Source: Deltaproteobacteria bacterium UBA2409 (GTDB taxonomy: Bacteria; Bdellovibrionota_C; UBA2361; DDRT01). From it: a DNA stretch of 64,000 nucleotides. The stretch lies in the NCBI GenBank assembly GCA_002343185.1, contig DDRT01000013.1:76694-140693 (forward strand). Direction: 5' to 3'. This document shows, one piece after another, positions 49,623 through 58,839 of this stretch (the first letter of the stretch is position 1; each line of letters begins with the position of its first letter). Below the pieces are notes generated by a model. The model ran no database searches and had not been told where the DNA came from. It saw nothing but the letters and a program-made list of their open reading frames with translations. The position numbers and the translations under genes are program-made.

Positions 49623-50631
49623 CAACACATCTTCCTACGACTTTTCCTGCTATCATCTTATCTATCGCAGATTGAATATTTTTCAATTCAACTTCTTCTG
49701 TTACGAGCTCTTCAAGATTAATCTTGCCAGCAGTTGCAAGTGTTTCAAGTCTTGGTATGTCAACTGTAGGGTCTGACTCTCCACCATGAGAACCTATTAG
49801 CTTTTTGCCTAAGTGAAGTGGAAGGGAATTTATTGATATATTTTCTTTGGGTACACCTACAAGGATCATTCTTGAATTTGTTAATTCGTAACCTGCTTCA
49901 ATAATTTCCTTAATTCCTGTGCAATCAACAACTACATCAGCTTTTGGTAGAAGACCCCGCACTTCATCAATCCATGATTTAGAGATTGAAGATATTGTAT
50001 AGTCAGCACCAAACCTCTTTGAAAAATTCAGTCTTTCTTGATTGATGTCTATAGAAATAATTGGATGCGCGCCTGCCAATTTGCCGGCTTCAACTATATT
50101 TAAACCAACTCCTCCCACACCAAGAACAACTAAAGACTCTCCAATTTTTAACTTTGCGTTATTACATATTACGCCAAAACCTGTTGTGACTGCACATCCA
50201 AGTAGACTCAAACCTCTTGGATCAAGAGAGCTGTGAATTTTAGTGAGTCTGTTCTCTGAAATCACAGACATTTCACTAAATGTGGTTATCTGTCCCGAGT
50301 TAACTTTTCTACCGTTCCATTCATACACTGCTGGGGATGCATCGATTCCTCTTCCTTTTCTCCAATGAAGTACAACCTTGTCATCTTTAGAAACAGACCT
50401 TACTCCTGGACCAATCTCCAAAACACTACCGAAAGCTTCATGACCTAGAAGATGAGGTAGATACTTATCAGGTCCCTTTATCCCTTGAATCTCACCTATT
50501 TGAGAACCACATATACCTGAGTAGTTGATCTTTACTAATACTTGCCCCACATCAAGTCTCGTCTGAAGCGAGATATCGTCTACCACCAAGGGTTTATTCT
50601 GCTCAACTAAAATTGCGGCTAGCATCTTCAC
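49612..50631 (-). CDS. MDR-family zinc-type dehydrogenase lacking the structural zinc site
   Basis: This is a medium-chain dehydrogenase. SGICGSQIGEIQG near 37-49 and LLGHEAFGSVLEIG near 61-74 carry catalytic zinc ligands, and VVLGVGGVGLNIVEAGKLAGA near 168-188 is the NAD loop. The Cys-rich loop that binds structural zinc in most members is replaced by HWRKGRGIDASPAVYEWNG, with no Cys. That variant is common among sugar-cluster MDRs, which may oxidise a polyol or deoxysugar. The GTG at 50631 (or ATG at 50625) follows TAAAAT by 6 nt with no ribosome binding site. It is convergent with transketolase. Confidence 0.88.
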   Translation of the reverse strand: MKMLAAILVEQNKPLVVDDISLQTRLDVGQVLVKINYSGICGSQIGEIQGIKGPDKYLPHLLGHEAFGSVLEIGPGVRSVSKDDKVVLHWRKGRGIDASPAVYEWNGRKVNSGQITTFSEMSVISENRLTKIHSSLDPRGLSLLGCAVTTGFGVICNNAKLKIGESLVVLGVGGVGLNIVEAGKLAGAHPIISIDINQERLNFSKRFGADYTISSISKSWIDEVRGLLPKADVVVDCTGIKEIIEAGYELTNSRMILVGVPKENISINSLPLHLGKKLIGSHGGESDPTVDIPRLETLATAGKINLEELVTEEVELKNIQSAIDKMIAGKVVGRCVVRC

Positions 50632-50799
50632 AGACCAATTTTATCCATCTTATGGGTATTTAGATAGAAGTCTTTTGTTTTTGGGTGATTCTGTATTACT
50701 TGGCATGAATAGTTTGCTTAAATAACCAAACAAGATGTCGCTAAGCATATTTAATACTTGTTTATTGTTATTTAAATGTGAAAACATCTGATTACTATA

Positions 50800-52419
50800 A
50801 TGAAAGTGCTAGGTGTACATGGGGGTGTTTCTTTAAATCAGCATGATGCTGGGGCTGCAGTAGTAATCGATGGACAGATCGCCTCAGTATGTGAAGAAGA
50901 ACGATTTACTAGGGTCAAGATGTCTCGAGGGCACTTGCCTATTCGTAGCATCCCAAAAGCTCTAGAAGCTGCCGGTCTAAAAATCAATGATATTGATGTT
51001 GTAGCGCACGCTGGGGCTTCCTACCCGGATCTTAAAGATCGTCTTTCACGTTGGATGAATTACTATTATGGACATTGCCCAGAAATTAAAATCATACATC
51101 ACCAGTACGCACATTTAGCATCTGCATTTTTTTGCTCACCTTTCCAGGATGCAACCTGTATTAGTTATGATTATGTAGGGGATCAGATCTCCCTTTATGT
51201 TGCTCTTGGAAAAGGGAACAGTCTTAAAGTATTGCGTGAAGCAGGAATTGAGGAATCACTAGGTCTTTTTTATTGTATAATGACATCATTTCTTGGTTTC
51301 GAAGTACTAGAAGGCGAGTATAAAGTTATGGGGCTTGCTCCATATGGGAAGCCAACCTCCAACCTAGATTTCCTTGCTAGAGTTACTGACAAAGGTGTCT
51401 TTGTTGATAGAAGCTATTTTGATTCAGATCCCGCCATCAGGAGTCCCTTTGAGCCTTACTTCAATAAAAAATTGATTGAACGTTTAGGAGAACCAAGAAT
51501 GCCCAGTGCACCTCTTGAGCAGAGACATTTTGACTTAGCAGCTTCAACACAAAAAAAACTCGAGGAACTAGTAACATACATCGTAAAGGAATCCATCAAG
51601 GAAACTAGCTCAGAAAATTTATGTTTGGCTGGAGGAGTGGCTCTTAATTGTTCTGCAAATCTATCAATTCTTCAATCAGTTTTAGATGTGAAAAATCTTT
51701 TTGTTCAGCCAGCGTCAAGTGATCGTGGATTAGCATTGGGAGCAGCATTGGCTGTAAGTGCGGAATCTGATGGGAGACCTGACCCCCTATCCACTGTCGC
51801 TTACGGACCTGTATACTCAGAAGGCACAATAAAAGAGGCTCTACTATTATCAGGGGTATCCTATGTTCACTTAGAGGATTCAGAGCTCTTTGAATCGATT
51901 GCAAAAGAGCTCTCGAACGGAGCTATAGTTGGATGGTTTCAAGGGCGAAGTGAATTTGGACCAAGAGCTCTAGGACAGCGATCAATTATAGCCGATCCCC
52001 GTGACAAAATGATGAAGGATAAGATAAATAGCCGAATCAAATTCAGAGAAGAATTTAGGCCATTTGCTCCAGCTGTATTGGAGGAAAGAGCTTCTGATGT
52101 TTTTGAGATGAAAGGGGCAAGCCCGTTCATGACTGTAGCATATCCAGTTAGGCAGGATTGGCAGAAAAAAATCCCTGCTGTCACTCACATCAATGGGACT
52201 GGAAGAGTTCAAACTGTGTCAAAATTAAGCAACTCAAAGTTTTGGGGACTGATCTCTGAGTTTAATAAAATTACCGGAGTACCTGTGTTATTGAACACCA
52301 GTTTTAATGTTAAGGGAGAGCCCATAGTTGAGCGCCCATCAGATGCGATTTCAACTTTTTTTGCCTGTGGACTTGACATACTTGTTCTCGAAAACTTTGT
52401 GATTCGAAAGAAAAAGTGA
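50800..52419 (+). CDS. NodU/CmcH-family O-carbamoyltransferase
   Basis: These enzymes move a carbamoyl group from carbamoyl phosphate onto a hydroxyl, via ATP. The N-terminal ASKHA-like domain has QHDAGAAVVIDG near 13-24, EEERFTRVKMSRG near 32-44 and HHQYAHLASAFF near 106-117; the SYDYVGDQ segment follows; GGVALNCSAN near 277 is also diagnostic. The C-terminal domain has WFQGRSEFGPRALGQRSI near 382-399, EFRPFAPAVLEE near 417-428 and VLLNTSFNVKGEPI near 504-517. Length 539 is typical. It lies alone on this strand, ending exactly where the convergent SGNH-like gene ends. The target is probably a sugar of the local glycan. Confidence 0.92.
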   Translation: MKVLGVHGGVSLNQHDAGAAVVIDGQIASVCEEERFTRVKMSRGHLPIRSIPKALEAAGLKINDIDVVAHAGASYPDLKDRLSRWMNYYYGHCPEIKIIHHQYAHLASAFFCSPFQDATCISYDYVGDQISLYVALGKGNSLKVLREAGIEESLGLFYCIMTSFLGFEVLEGEYKVMGLAPYGKPTSNLDFLARVTDKGVFVDRSYFDSDPAIRSPFEPYFNKKLIERLGEPRMPSAPLEQRHFDLAASTQKKLEELVTYIVKESIKETSSENLCLAGGVALNCSANLSILQSVLDVKNLFVQPASSDRGLALGAALAVSAESDGRPDPLSTVAYGPVYSEGTIKEALLLSGVSYVHLEDSELFESIAKELSNGAIVGWFQGRSEFGPRALGQRSIIADPRDKMMKDKINSRIKFREEFRPFAPAVLEERASDVFEMKGASPFMTVAYPVRQDWQKKIPAVTHINGTGRVQTVSKLSNSKFWGLISEFNKITGVPVLLNTSFNVKGEPIVERPSDAISTFFACGLDILVLENFVIRKKK

Positions 52420-53670
52420 TTAAAGATTTAGTTTTTTCACCCAAAGTTTTGATACTTGTTCATTGCTCAAATGATCCTCCTGATCATGAATTCGGAACTG
52501 ATTTTTTACCGTACCATTTTCCAGAATTATATCATTGATGTCTACATATTCAGATTCAAGGCCTTGTGCGAGAGCCTCTAGATGTCTATTGAAATACTCT
52601 ACAAGCATGAATCTCTCAGTGTTGTTTTTTATGAATGGACCTCTTCCCCAAACATTTATCAGGTCGTTTTTCACGACTGGCGGATGAGCGCCGATGAAAG
52701 CAATTGAACTTTGCCAGGTATTTTGAATGCTCCTTACAAAGTTGAGTAGAGTATCTAACATCATATCGATATATTTTTTCGATTCTTTTAGATCTATATC
52801 TTGATCTCCTGTGTAATGAGCATCAAGAGTGCCAAAACCAATAAAAATTTTATCTTGGGGCTTTATAAAATGTGAAATTTGATTAGCTACAGCCAATGGA
52901 GGAGGTGTAAATGAAGAACAGCTAATTTTCGAAATAGCTGCTCCAGGAATTATAGCGGTAGAGATGTTTTTGTTAAGATTATACTTATTAGTAGCGATGT
53001 ATAAGAAAGGATCAAGATAAGAATCCCCGAAAAACCAATAAGTAGATGAGCTATTAAGATCTTCACTAAAGTATTTAACTGTTGGAGCCAATGTTGAGGA
53101 TTGAAAATTCCAGATTTTTCTCTCTATTGGTACCAAACTTTTGTAGTGAAGTTCTTCATTAAGATCCCCACCTTCTGATAAGATTCGAATTATGTGATTT
53201 AGTGACTCAGTCGATCGATAACCGAAACATACTCCTTTTTTGGCATGAAGTTTTGCCTTTCTGTAGTTTTTAGTGATCCTATATATTTCGGCTAACATAG
53301 AATTGATTTTTCCACCTTCTGGTTTAAGAAAATGTAACGCCTCTAAAAATAAGATTATATCATTTGAGTCTCGTGTATTCGATTTTATGAGTAGCTCTGC
53401 TTGCTGAAGTCCAGAAAGAAAAAGGTTTTTAATAATTTCGAAAAAAGGATCCTTTTTTTTAGCCAGGTTTGCACAAAATCGACAGTTGAATATTAGTCCT
53501 AATATTTCATAGGTTATTTTTTGAAGGTCATAGTTTGACGTTAATAGTTCGGATAGAATTGTATTAGCCTGAGAGGAATATTGAATCTCGAGTTCCCCCC
53601 ACCTTTCATTTCTTATCATCTCTGGAATACAGGAATCAATTTTTAAGGTGTCTAATAATTCCGATTCCAT
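52420..53670 (-). CDS. TPR-like N-terminal domain fused to an SGNH-type hydrolase domain
   Basis: Residues 1-185 are helical, with TPR-like pairs (NSMLAEIYRITKNYRKAKLHA near 134-154). From about 200 the pattern is that of SGNH/GDSL hydrolases: FFGDSYLDPFL near 210-220 has the GDS serine, FIGFGTLDAHYTGD near 276-289 stands where GxND is expected, and a C-terminal Asp-His pair occurs in EDHLSNEQV. Such domains add or remove acyl groups on glycans. It abuts the carbamoyltransferase with no gap. TAAAAT lies 7 nt before the ATG, preceded by TGC, so the message is likely leaderless. Confidence 0.65.
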   Translation of the reverse strand: MESELLDTLKIDSCIPEMIRNERWGELEIQYSSQANTILSELLTSNYDLQKITYEILGLIFNCRFCANLAKKKDPFFEIIKNLFLSGLQQAELLIKSNTRDSNDIILFLEALHFLKPEGGKINSMLAEIYRITKNYRKAKLHAKKGVCFGYRSTESLNHIIRILSEGGDLNEELHYKSLVPIERKIWNFQSSTLAPTVKYFSEDLNSSSTYWFFGDSYLDPFLYIATNKYNLNKNISTAIIPGAAISKISCSSFTPPPLAVANQISHFIKPQDKIFIGFGTLDAHYTGDQDIDLKESKKYIDMMLDTLLNFVRSIQNTWQSSIAFIGAHPPVVKNDLINVWGRGPFIKNNTERFMLVEYFNRHLEALAQGLESEYVDINDIILENGTVKNQFRIHDQEDHLSNEQVSKLWVKKLNL

Positions 53671-53677
53671 TACGTTT

Positions 53678-53686
53678 ATTTTAGCA
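53678..53686 (-). promoter_or_regulatory. Extended -10 directly before the SGNH-like gene
   Basis: On the minus strand TGCTAAAAT joins a TGn extension to TAAAAT (53683-53678). The ATG lies 7 nt beyond, so transcription should begin at the start codon. Confidence 0.5.
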
Positions 53687-53854
53687 GAACTTAGAGTTTT
53701 TAGTGATAATTTTTGTCACACTCAAACTCCGGTCTCAAGGGTACTTTTTGAGCTTAAGTCTCCTTTATTTACATGAAAGAACCACAAACGAATGACGTAT
53801 TCATAGGTTAAAATTAGTGAGAAGCTTTTCCTTCAGATCCAGCATCTTATCTAT

Positions 53855-54517
53855 TTGATGGATGATATTTATGCATTAGGACGTCAGCTCCATGAAGGAC
53901 ACTCTCAGCTAGGTTGGTGGGATAGTTGCCACGATCCTAATGCTCCAGAGTCTAGAAGGTGGTTTTTGACAGGAAGTGCTGGAGATGACGTTTGGAATAA
54001 TTTACGCATTAATCATTTGCTTATTCCTGGTGCGAATGTAGTAAATGTTGGCGTTGGAACAGGAAGATGCACCCACCGCCTAGTGGAACGATCCTGTAAT
54101 GTCTGGGCAGTTGATATATCAGAAAAAGCACTTGCCAAGGTATCCCATCTTGTAAGAGCAACTCACACCCCAGACGCTCTTTCAAGTTTGCCGCAAAATT
54201 TTATCAATGTTGCAATCTCAAATTTGGTCACACAGCACATTACTAATCAACAATTAAAAGAGCAGATAGCCGCAATAATCAAAAGTCTAGCTCATGATGG
54301 TGTTTATGCTATGCAATTTGCCTACTCACTTGAAGGTAGATTTAAAACTCCAACCGAGGATTTAGTGAGCCTAAAAGGGGGTGGAGTATTTCGATCTGTC
54401 GGATTTATGGAGCAGATTGTTTGTGAATGTGGTGGAGAGTTAACGGATGCTTTTCATTTAGGGAAATGGCCAGAGCATGGATGCGGATGGTATGGAATTC
54501 ATATTAGGAAGGGATAA
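53855..54517 (+). CDS. Class I SAM-dependent methyltransferase
   Basis: The Rossmann motif I NVGVGTGRCTHRL is near 70-82, followed by motif post-I VWAVDIS near 90-96 and the VAISNLVTQHI segment near 126-136. Length 220 is that of a small-molecule methyltransferase. It likely methylates a sugar or nucleotide-sugar in the decorated-glycan pathway. It is the first gene of a long coupled run (53855-58838), and its stop shares bases with the next start (TAATG). No clear ribosome binding site is seen. Confidence 0.83.
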   Translation: MMDDIYALGRQLHEGHSQLGWWDSCHDPNAPESRRWFLTGSAGDDVWNNLRINHLLIPGANVVNVGVGTGRCTHRLVERSCNVWAVDISEKALAKVSHLVRATHTPDALSSLPQNFINVAISNLVTQHITNQQLKEQIAAIIKSLAHDGVYAMQFAYSLEGRFKTPTEDLVSLKGGGVFRSVGFMEQIVCECGGELTDAFHLGKWPEHGCGWYGIHIRKG

Positions 54518-55518
54518 TGGTGAAACCATTTATCCAGGTTTATGATCTTACTGCGCAACCTATTAGTATAGGTGACATAATCTCATTTCAATTTGCTTGC
54601 AGTGTTATAAAACAGGCTATTGGTGAGTGTTCAGGAGTTTTTTGTATCAGTTACGATCCAAACACTCCACATTCTGATCCAAATTTTCAAAGCATGATTG
54701 AAAAAAATGGCTATCAACACTATGCTTTATTTCTTTCTCAGGCACTGCAATTCAACAAAGATTTTGAATCGTTCGCAATAATAAATTCAGTATCTTCTCT
54801 TGAGTTTATAGTGAATAAACTCGGGCCAGGGCATCTTTGGCCTACCCCTCAGCAGTTAGTAGATAAAACTTATCTAAACTACGAGGTGCATAAGTATATT
54901 GCAGGCGCATGGAAGAGAAATGGAGATATACCCCGCCCTACTGTTCCTCCTTTCTTAGAACAATGGGGGAAAAAATTTATAGAAAAACATAAACTTTCAG
55001 ATCCAGTCATTACAGTAAATTTTCGAAATAACCCTCGTTTTCATCACTCAAGGAATGCAAATGGTGACGTATGGCTTGAAGTATTTAATCAATATAAAGG
55101 AAGAGCTACATTTTTCATAATATGTGATGCTCATGAGGTGGATCCACGTTTCTTTTCATTGCCTAATGTGGTTGTTGTAAAATCTTTTGGAACTACACTT
55201 GCCCAAGATCTTGCTTTAACTATTATGTCTGATTTTCATATGGGCAGCGATTCCGGCATTTCAACTCTTACTTTGTTAAATTCAAAACCCTTTTTTATTA
55301 CCAACTATACAGGTGTTGAGCAGGGATATATAAACACTTATGAAGATGCTCTTAAGCTATGTAGTGATGGGTATGTACGTTGGGCTTGGAACACTAAGCT
55401 TCAGCGCATGTCCCCTAGACATGAAACCGTAGAAGAAGTGTTGGTGGCTCTCGAGGAAATGATGGTAGCAGGATCCAGTCAAGTGCGATATTCTCCAGTG
55501 GAAGGTCGTTTTGACTAA
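54517..55518 (+). CDS. Putative GT-B-fold glycosyltransferase-like protein
   Basis: No family is certain. The second half has a nucleotide-sugar GT-B look: PVITVNFRNNPRFHHSRN near 164-181, ATFFIICDAHEVDPRF near 196-211 and DFHMGSDSGISTLTLLNSKP near 238-257, which is comparable in position and form to the GPDSGPMHLAAALGTP segment of GT9-type heptosyltransferases. That resemblance suggests a sugar transferase. It lies in a chain of glycan genes and is coupled on both sides by TAATG. Confidence 0.55.
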   Translation: MVKPFIQVYDLTAQPISIGDIISFQFACSVIKQAIGECSGVFCISYDPNTPHSDPNFQSMIEKNGYQHYALFLSQALQFNKDFESFAIINSVSSLEFIVNKLGPGHLWPTPQQLVDKTYLNYEVHKYIAGAWKRNGDIPRPTVPPFLEQWGKKFIEKHKLSDPVITVNFRNNPRFHHSRNANGDVWLEVFNQYKGRATFFIICDAHEVDPRFFSLPNVVVVKSFGTTLAQDLALTIMSDFHMGSDSGISTLTLLNSKPFFITNYTGVEQGYINTYEDALKLCSDGYVRWAWNTKLQRMSPRHETVEEVLVALEEMMVAGSSQVRYSPVEGRFD

Positions 55519-56798
55519 TGCTCTTTAAAGTATTCCCCGATCATGTACTCGAAACAGTAGTCAAAGCTGAAGGTCTAAATATACTCACCAAGGAAGGCAA
55601 CCGTTACCTGGACTGCACTGCAGGTGGTACGCACTACGCAATAATTGGCTGGTCCCACCCTCTGGTTCTTGAGGCTATGAGAGAGCAGCTCTCACGCTTC
55701 ACACATATGGATTACAAGATTTGGAGGGACTCTAACACGGAAGAATTGGCGAGCCTGCTCTTATCTAGAAACGAACATAATCTTGATATGGTATATTTTT
55801 GTGGTAATTCTGGTGGTGAGGCTGCAGAAGCATCGATGAAAATGAGCTATCAGGTTCACTATGATTCTGGAAGGCCTGAAAAAACTTGGTTTATCTCCCG
55901 AACTCAGTCTTACCATGGCTCGTCTACTGATGCGATGGCAATGGGAGAAAGACCAAATCTGATGTTTTACCAACCCCTATTTCCAAATAATCGTGCAAAA
56001 GTTACTGAGCACAATCAGTATACTCAAAAAAGAGAAGATGAATCATTAGATGATTATGCGAAGAGATCAGCTAAGGAGCTTGAAACTAAAATTCTTGAAA
56101 TCGGACCTCATAAGGTAGCCGCCTTTATGGGAGAAACAATTATGGGTGGTCTTATAGGCGACGTGCCACCCGCTCCAAATTATTGGAAGTATATAAGAGA
56201 AGTTTGCGATAGGTATAATGTTCACCTGATAATGGATGAAGTTTACTGTGGTACAGGCACATCGGGGAAAATATATTGTTGCGACTGGGATGGTGTTACT
56301 CCAGACTTTTTACTTTTGGGAAAAACACTTGCTGCTGGGTATGCACCAGTAAGTGCTGTTGTAACAAGCAATGAGATCTATGATGTGATAAGTAATGGTC
56401 AGGGACGACTCCAACACACAACGACCCATCAAGCCTACTCCTTGGGTATTGCAGCGGCTCTCGCTGTGCAGAGAATTATTCATGATGATCAATTATTGGA
56501 TAATGTTATATATATCGGTAATTGGATGAGAGAAGAGCTAGCTAAGAGACTGAGTTCCTCTAAGTATTGGAGAAACATAAGAGGAAGAGGACTTAGATTT
56601 TCACTGGAAGTTCAGGGATCTGAAAGAGATTTATTCACTGAACGAGTTAGTAGGAGGCTAAGAGATCAGTATAAGATTTTAGTTAGTGGAAAGTGGCACA
56701 GATTTTCTTTTACCCCTAGCCTTTTAATTTCTAAGGGGGAGGCTGAACTTGTCGTTGATCGATTCTGTCAGTGTTTTTTAGAGGAGGAAAGGCATTGA
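55518..56798 (+). CDS. PLP class III aminotransferase
   Basis: This is a fold-type I enzyme of the acetylornithine/glutamate-1-semialdehyde class. YFCGNSGGEAAEASMKM near 93-109 binds the PLP phosphate, SRTQSYHGSSTDAM near 127 positions the ring, LIMDEVYCGTGTSG near 237 has the Asp for the pyridine nitrogen, and LLLGKTLAAGYAPVSAVV near 262-279 holds the PLP lysine. Length 426 fits. Sugar aminotransferases are usually of the DegT type, so this class is unusual in a glycan cluster; it may transaminate an aldehyde- or keto-bearing side group. It is coupled both to the GT-like gene and to the formyltransferase. Confidence 0.88.
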   Translation: MLFKVFPDHVLETVVKAEGLNILTKEGNRYLDCTAGGTHYAIIGWSHPLVLEAMREQLSRFTHMDYKIWRDSNTEELASLLLSRNEHNLDMVYFCGNSGGEAAEASMKMSYQVHYDSGRPEKTWFISRTQSYHGSSTDAMAMGERPNLMFYQPLFPNNRAKVTEHNQYTQKREDESLDDYAKRSAKELETKILEIGPHKVAAFMGETIMGGLIGDVPPAPNYWKYIREVCDRYNVHLIMDEVYCGTGTSGKIYCCDWDGVTPDFLLLGKTLAAGYAPVSAVVTSNEIYDVISNGQGRLQHTTTHQAYSLGIAAALAVQRIIHDDQLLDNVIYIGNWMREELAKRLSSSKYWRNIRGRGLRFSLEVQGSERDLFTERVSRRLRDQYKILVSGKWHRFSFTPSLLISKGEAELVVDRFCQCFLEEERH

Positions 56799-57397
56799 AG
56801 GTTTTAGCTCTTGGAAATAAAGATCTTTCTGCTCCCTATGAACTCTCTGAGTTGATTGAATCACTTGGAGACGAACCAATCGCATATCATCAAAGATTTG
56901 ATTTAGACTTTTTAGAACAGAATAAAATTGAATTCATTGTCAGCTATAGATATCGATTCTTAATTAAAGAACCAATTTTAACTGCATTTCAGAATCGAGT
57001 GATTAATCTTCACCCATCACTTCTTCCCTGGTGTAGGGGATACTACCCTAATTTTTGGAGCTTCTATGATGATACTCCCAGAGGAGTCACGATTCATCAG
57101 ATCGATGAAACTATTGATACAGGTAATGTTATTGTACAAGAAGAGCTATTTTTCAATGATAAAAACACATTAAGAGAAACCTACGATGTTTGCCATCACA
57201 CTATGTTGAGTTTATTCAAGGAGAACTGGGAGATAATAAGAACAGGAAGTTATAAATCATTTCCGCAGGACAAAAATGCAGGGACTTTGCACCTCAAGGA
57301 GGATTTTACTAAAATTCAACATCACCTTCCTCGTGGTTGGGACACTACGATAGCAGAAATTCGGAGGATGAAGTGGAACGCATCTCGAAAAGTCTAA
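56795..57397 (+). CDS. Formyltransferase (PurN/ArnA-type fold)
   Basis: This enzyme transfers a formyl group from 10-formyl-tetrahydrofolate to an amine. The Asn-x-His pair is in INLHPSLLPWCRG near 69-81 and the catalytic Asp in DETIDTGNVIVQE near 106-118. The N-terminal strand and helices fit the short formyltransferase fold. A TTG start at 56795 is chosen because GAGGAGGAAAG lies directly before it and TTGA overlaps the aminotransferase stop. An upstream ATG in the same frame lacks this. In this pathway it probably N-formylates an amino sugar made by the preceding aminotransferase, as in WbtJ- or VioF-like systems. Confidence 0.83.
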   Translation: MKVLALGNKDLSAPYELSELIESLGDEPIAYHQRFDLDFLEQNKIEFIVSYRYRFLIKEPILTAFQNRVINLHPSLLPWCRGYYPNFWSFYDDTPRGVTIHQIDETIDTGNVIVQEELFFNDKNTLRETYDVCHHTMLSLFKENWEIIRTGSYKSFPQDKNAGTLHLKEDFTKIQHHLPRGWDTTIAEIRRMKWNASRKV

Positions 57398-57849
57398 GCC
57401 CAAGCTTCAGGTTGAATGAACCAATTATTAAAGTCTCTGCAGATGAGATTTGTTTTTTACGTAAAGAGGCAGAAGCATTAGGACGTTCTAGAATTTGTTT
57501 TCATAAATCCGAACAATCTTCTATGCACGGGATGTTAATATGCTTAAAGGAAGGTTGTTTTTTGGGTTTCGAAAAGAATATTTTGGAAACCAAACTTTAT
57601 GTAGTTCTAGAAGGTGTTCTAAAAATTGTCATTTCCAATGATGATGGAGAATTCGAGAAGGTTTTAAATGTAAGAGGCAATGAGATTTTCTGTATTGCTG
57701 AGAACAGATGGCATACAACAATCTCTGAGTCTGGTGATGCAATTTACGTTGAAATGAATGTGCGGAATGAAGCCTTACATACGAAACCTAAATCCTTGGA
57801 ACTAATAAAGTCAGTTTCAGATTTAAGAATGTGGATTGGAGAATCGTAA
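57373..57849 (+). CDS. WbuC-family cupin
   Basis: This is a small single-cupin protein of the WbuC type found in O-antigen clusters. SRICFHKSEQSSMHGMLICL near 34-53 is its signature, then LYVVLEGVLKIVISNDDGEF near 68-87 and NRWHTTISESGDAIYVEMN near 106-124 form the cupin strands. The exact biochemical role of WbuC proteins is not settled. GTG at 57373 has a strong GGAGG 5 nt upstream, and it overlaps the formyltransferase end by 25 nt. The longer frame from 57337 lacks a ribosome binding site. Confidence 0.75.
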   Translation: MERISKSLSPSFRLNEPIIKVSADEICFLRKEAEALGRSRICFHKSEQSSMHGMLICLKEGCFLGFEKNILETKLYVVLEGVLKIVISNDDGEFEKVLNVRGNEIFCIAENRWHTTISESGDAIYVEMNVRNEALHTKPKSLELIKSVSDLRMWIGES

Positions 57850-58838
57850 TGAAAGTTTGTGTATTAGGTGCTAACTCTTTTTCTGGTCAGGATTTTGTTG
57901 ATCTTATATTGGATAGCAGAGACTATAATGTCATTGGAATAAGTCGATCTAATGAAAGAAGTGGAGTATTCTTAAAATATAAGAGAAATCCCAATCTGGG
58001 TCGGTATCGGTATTATAAACTAGATTTTAATACAGATATGGATAAAATTATCGATCTACTAGACTTCGAAAAGCCTGATTTAATTGTTAATTTTGCTGCT
58101 CAGAGTGAAGTGGCCCCAAGTTGGGAATATCCTGAGCATTGGTATCAAACGAATTGTGTGTCTCTGGCAAGGCTTGTGAATCATTTGAGGAAGCAGCAGT
58201 ATTTGAGGCGCTATCTACATATATCAAGCCCTGAAGTTTATGGTTCTTGCTCAGGACTTGTACCAGAGGATACTCCCCCAAACCCCAGCACTCCTTATGC
58301 TGCATCGAAAGCAGCGGCTGATCATCTTCTTAAAACTTATGCAGTTCAGTTTGGATTTCCGTTGGTCACTGTTCGTGCCACAAATGTGTATGGGGCAGGT
58401 CAGCAGCTATTTAAAATAATTCCACGAAGTGTAATCTTCATCAAATTGGGTAAAACTATCGAACTTCATGGTGGTGGCAAAGCAGTTAAATCCTATATTC
58501 ATATAAGAGATGTCTCACGAGGTGAGTTAGCAATTTTAGAAGAAGGCACTCTTAACTCACTTTATCATCTTGGCCCTAGCCGAGGAGTTGCTGTAAGAGA
58601 TGTTGTAAAAACTATCTGTAATTCCCTAGGGGTTGAGTTAAGTGCTGCTGCAAAAGATGTTGCAGAGAGACCAGGACAAGATGCTGCATATCTAATTGAT
58701 TCATCTCGTGCCAAAAGTGAGTTCAACTGGGAGCCTAAAGTTTCACTGGATGAGGGAATAAGTGAGGTTGTTGAATGGGTTTCTTCCAATTGGGATGAGA
58801 TATCGATGATGTCTCTAACCTATGAGCATAAGGCTTGA
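57849..58838 (+). CDS. SDR nucleotide-sugar dehydratase/epimerase (GMD/RmlB-like)
   Basis: This extended SDR has VLGANSFSGQDFV at 5-17 as its nucleotide loop, FAAQSEVAPSWEYP near 81-94 (similar to the substrate loop of GDP-mannose or dTDP-glucose 4,6-dehydratases), HISSPEVYG near 117-125, and the YxxxK motif PYAASKAAADH near 144-154. The C-terminal RPGQDAAYLIDSS near 275 is the tail seen in dehydratases. It probably makes a 4-keto-6-deoxy sugar, which would feed aminotransfer and formylation. ATG at 57849 overlaps the cupin stop (TAATG), preferred to an ATG six codons upstream. Confidence 0.85.
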   Translation: MKVCVLGANSFSGQDFVDLILDSRDYNVIGISRSNERSGVFLKYKRNPNLGRYRYYKLDFNTDMDKIIDLLDFEKPDLIVNFAAQSEVAPSWEYPEHWYQTNCVSLARLVNHLRKQQYLRRYLHISSPEVYGSCSGLVPEDTPPNPSTPYAASKAAADHLLKTYAVQFGFPLVTVRATNVYGAGQQLFKIIPRSVIFIKLGKTIELHGGGKAVKSYIHIRDVSRGELAILEEGTLNSLYHLGPSRGVAVRDVVKTICNSLGVELSAAAKDVAERPGQDAAYLIDSSRAKSEFNWEPKVSLDEGISEVVEWVSSNWDEISMMSLTYEHKA

Positions 58839-58839
58839 T

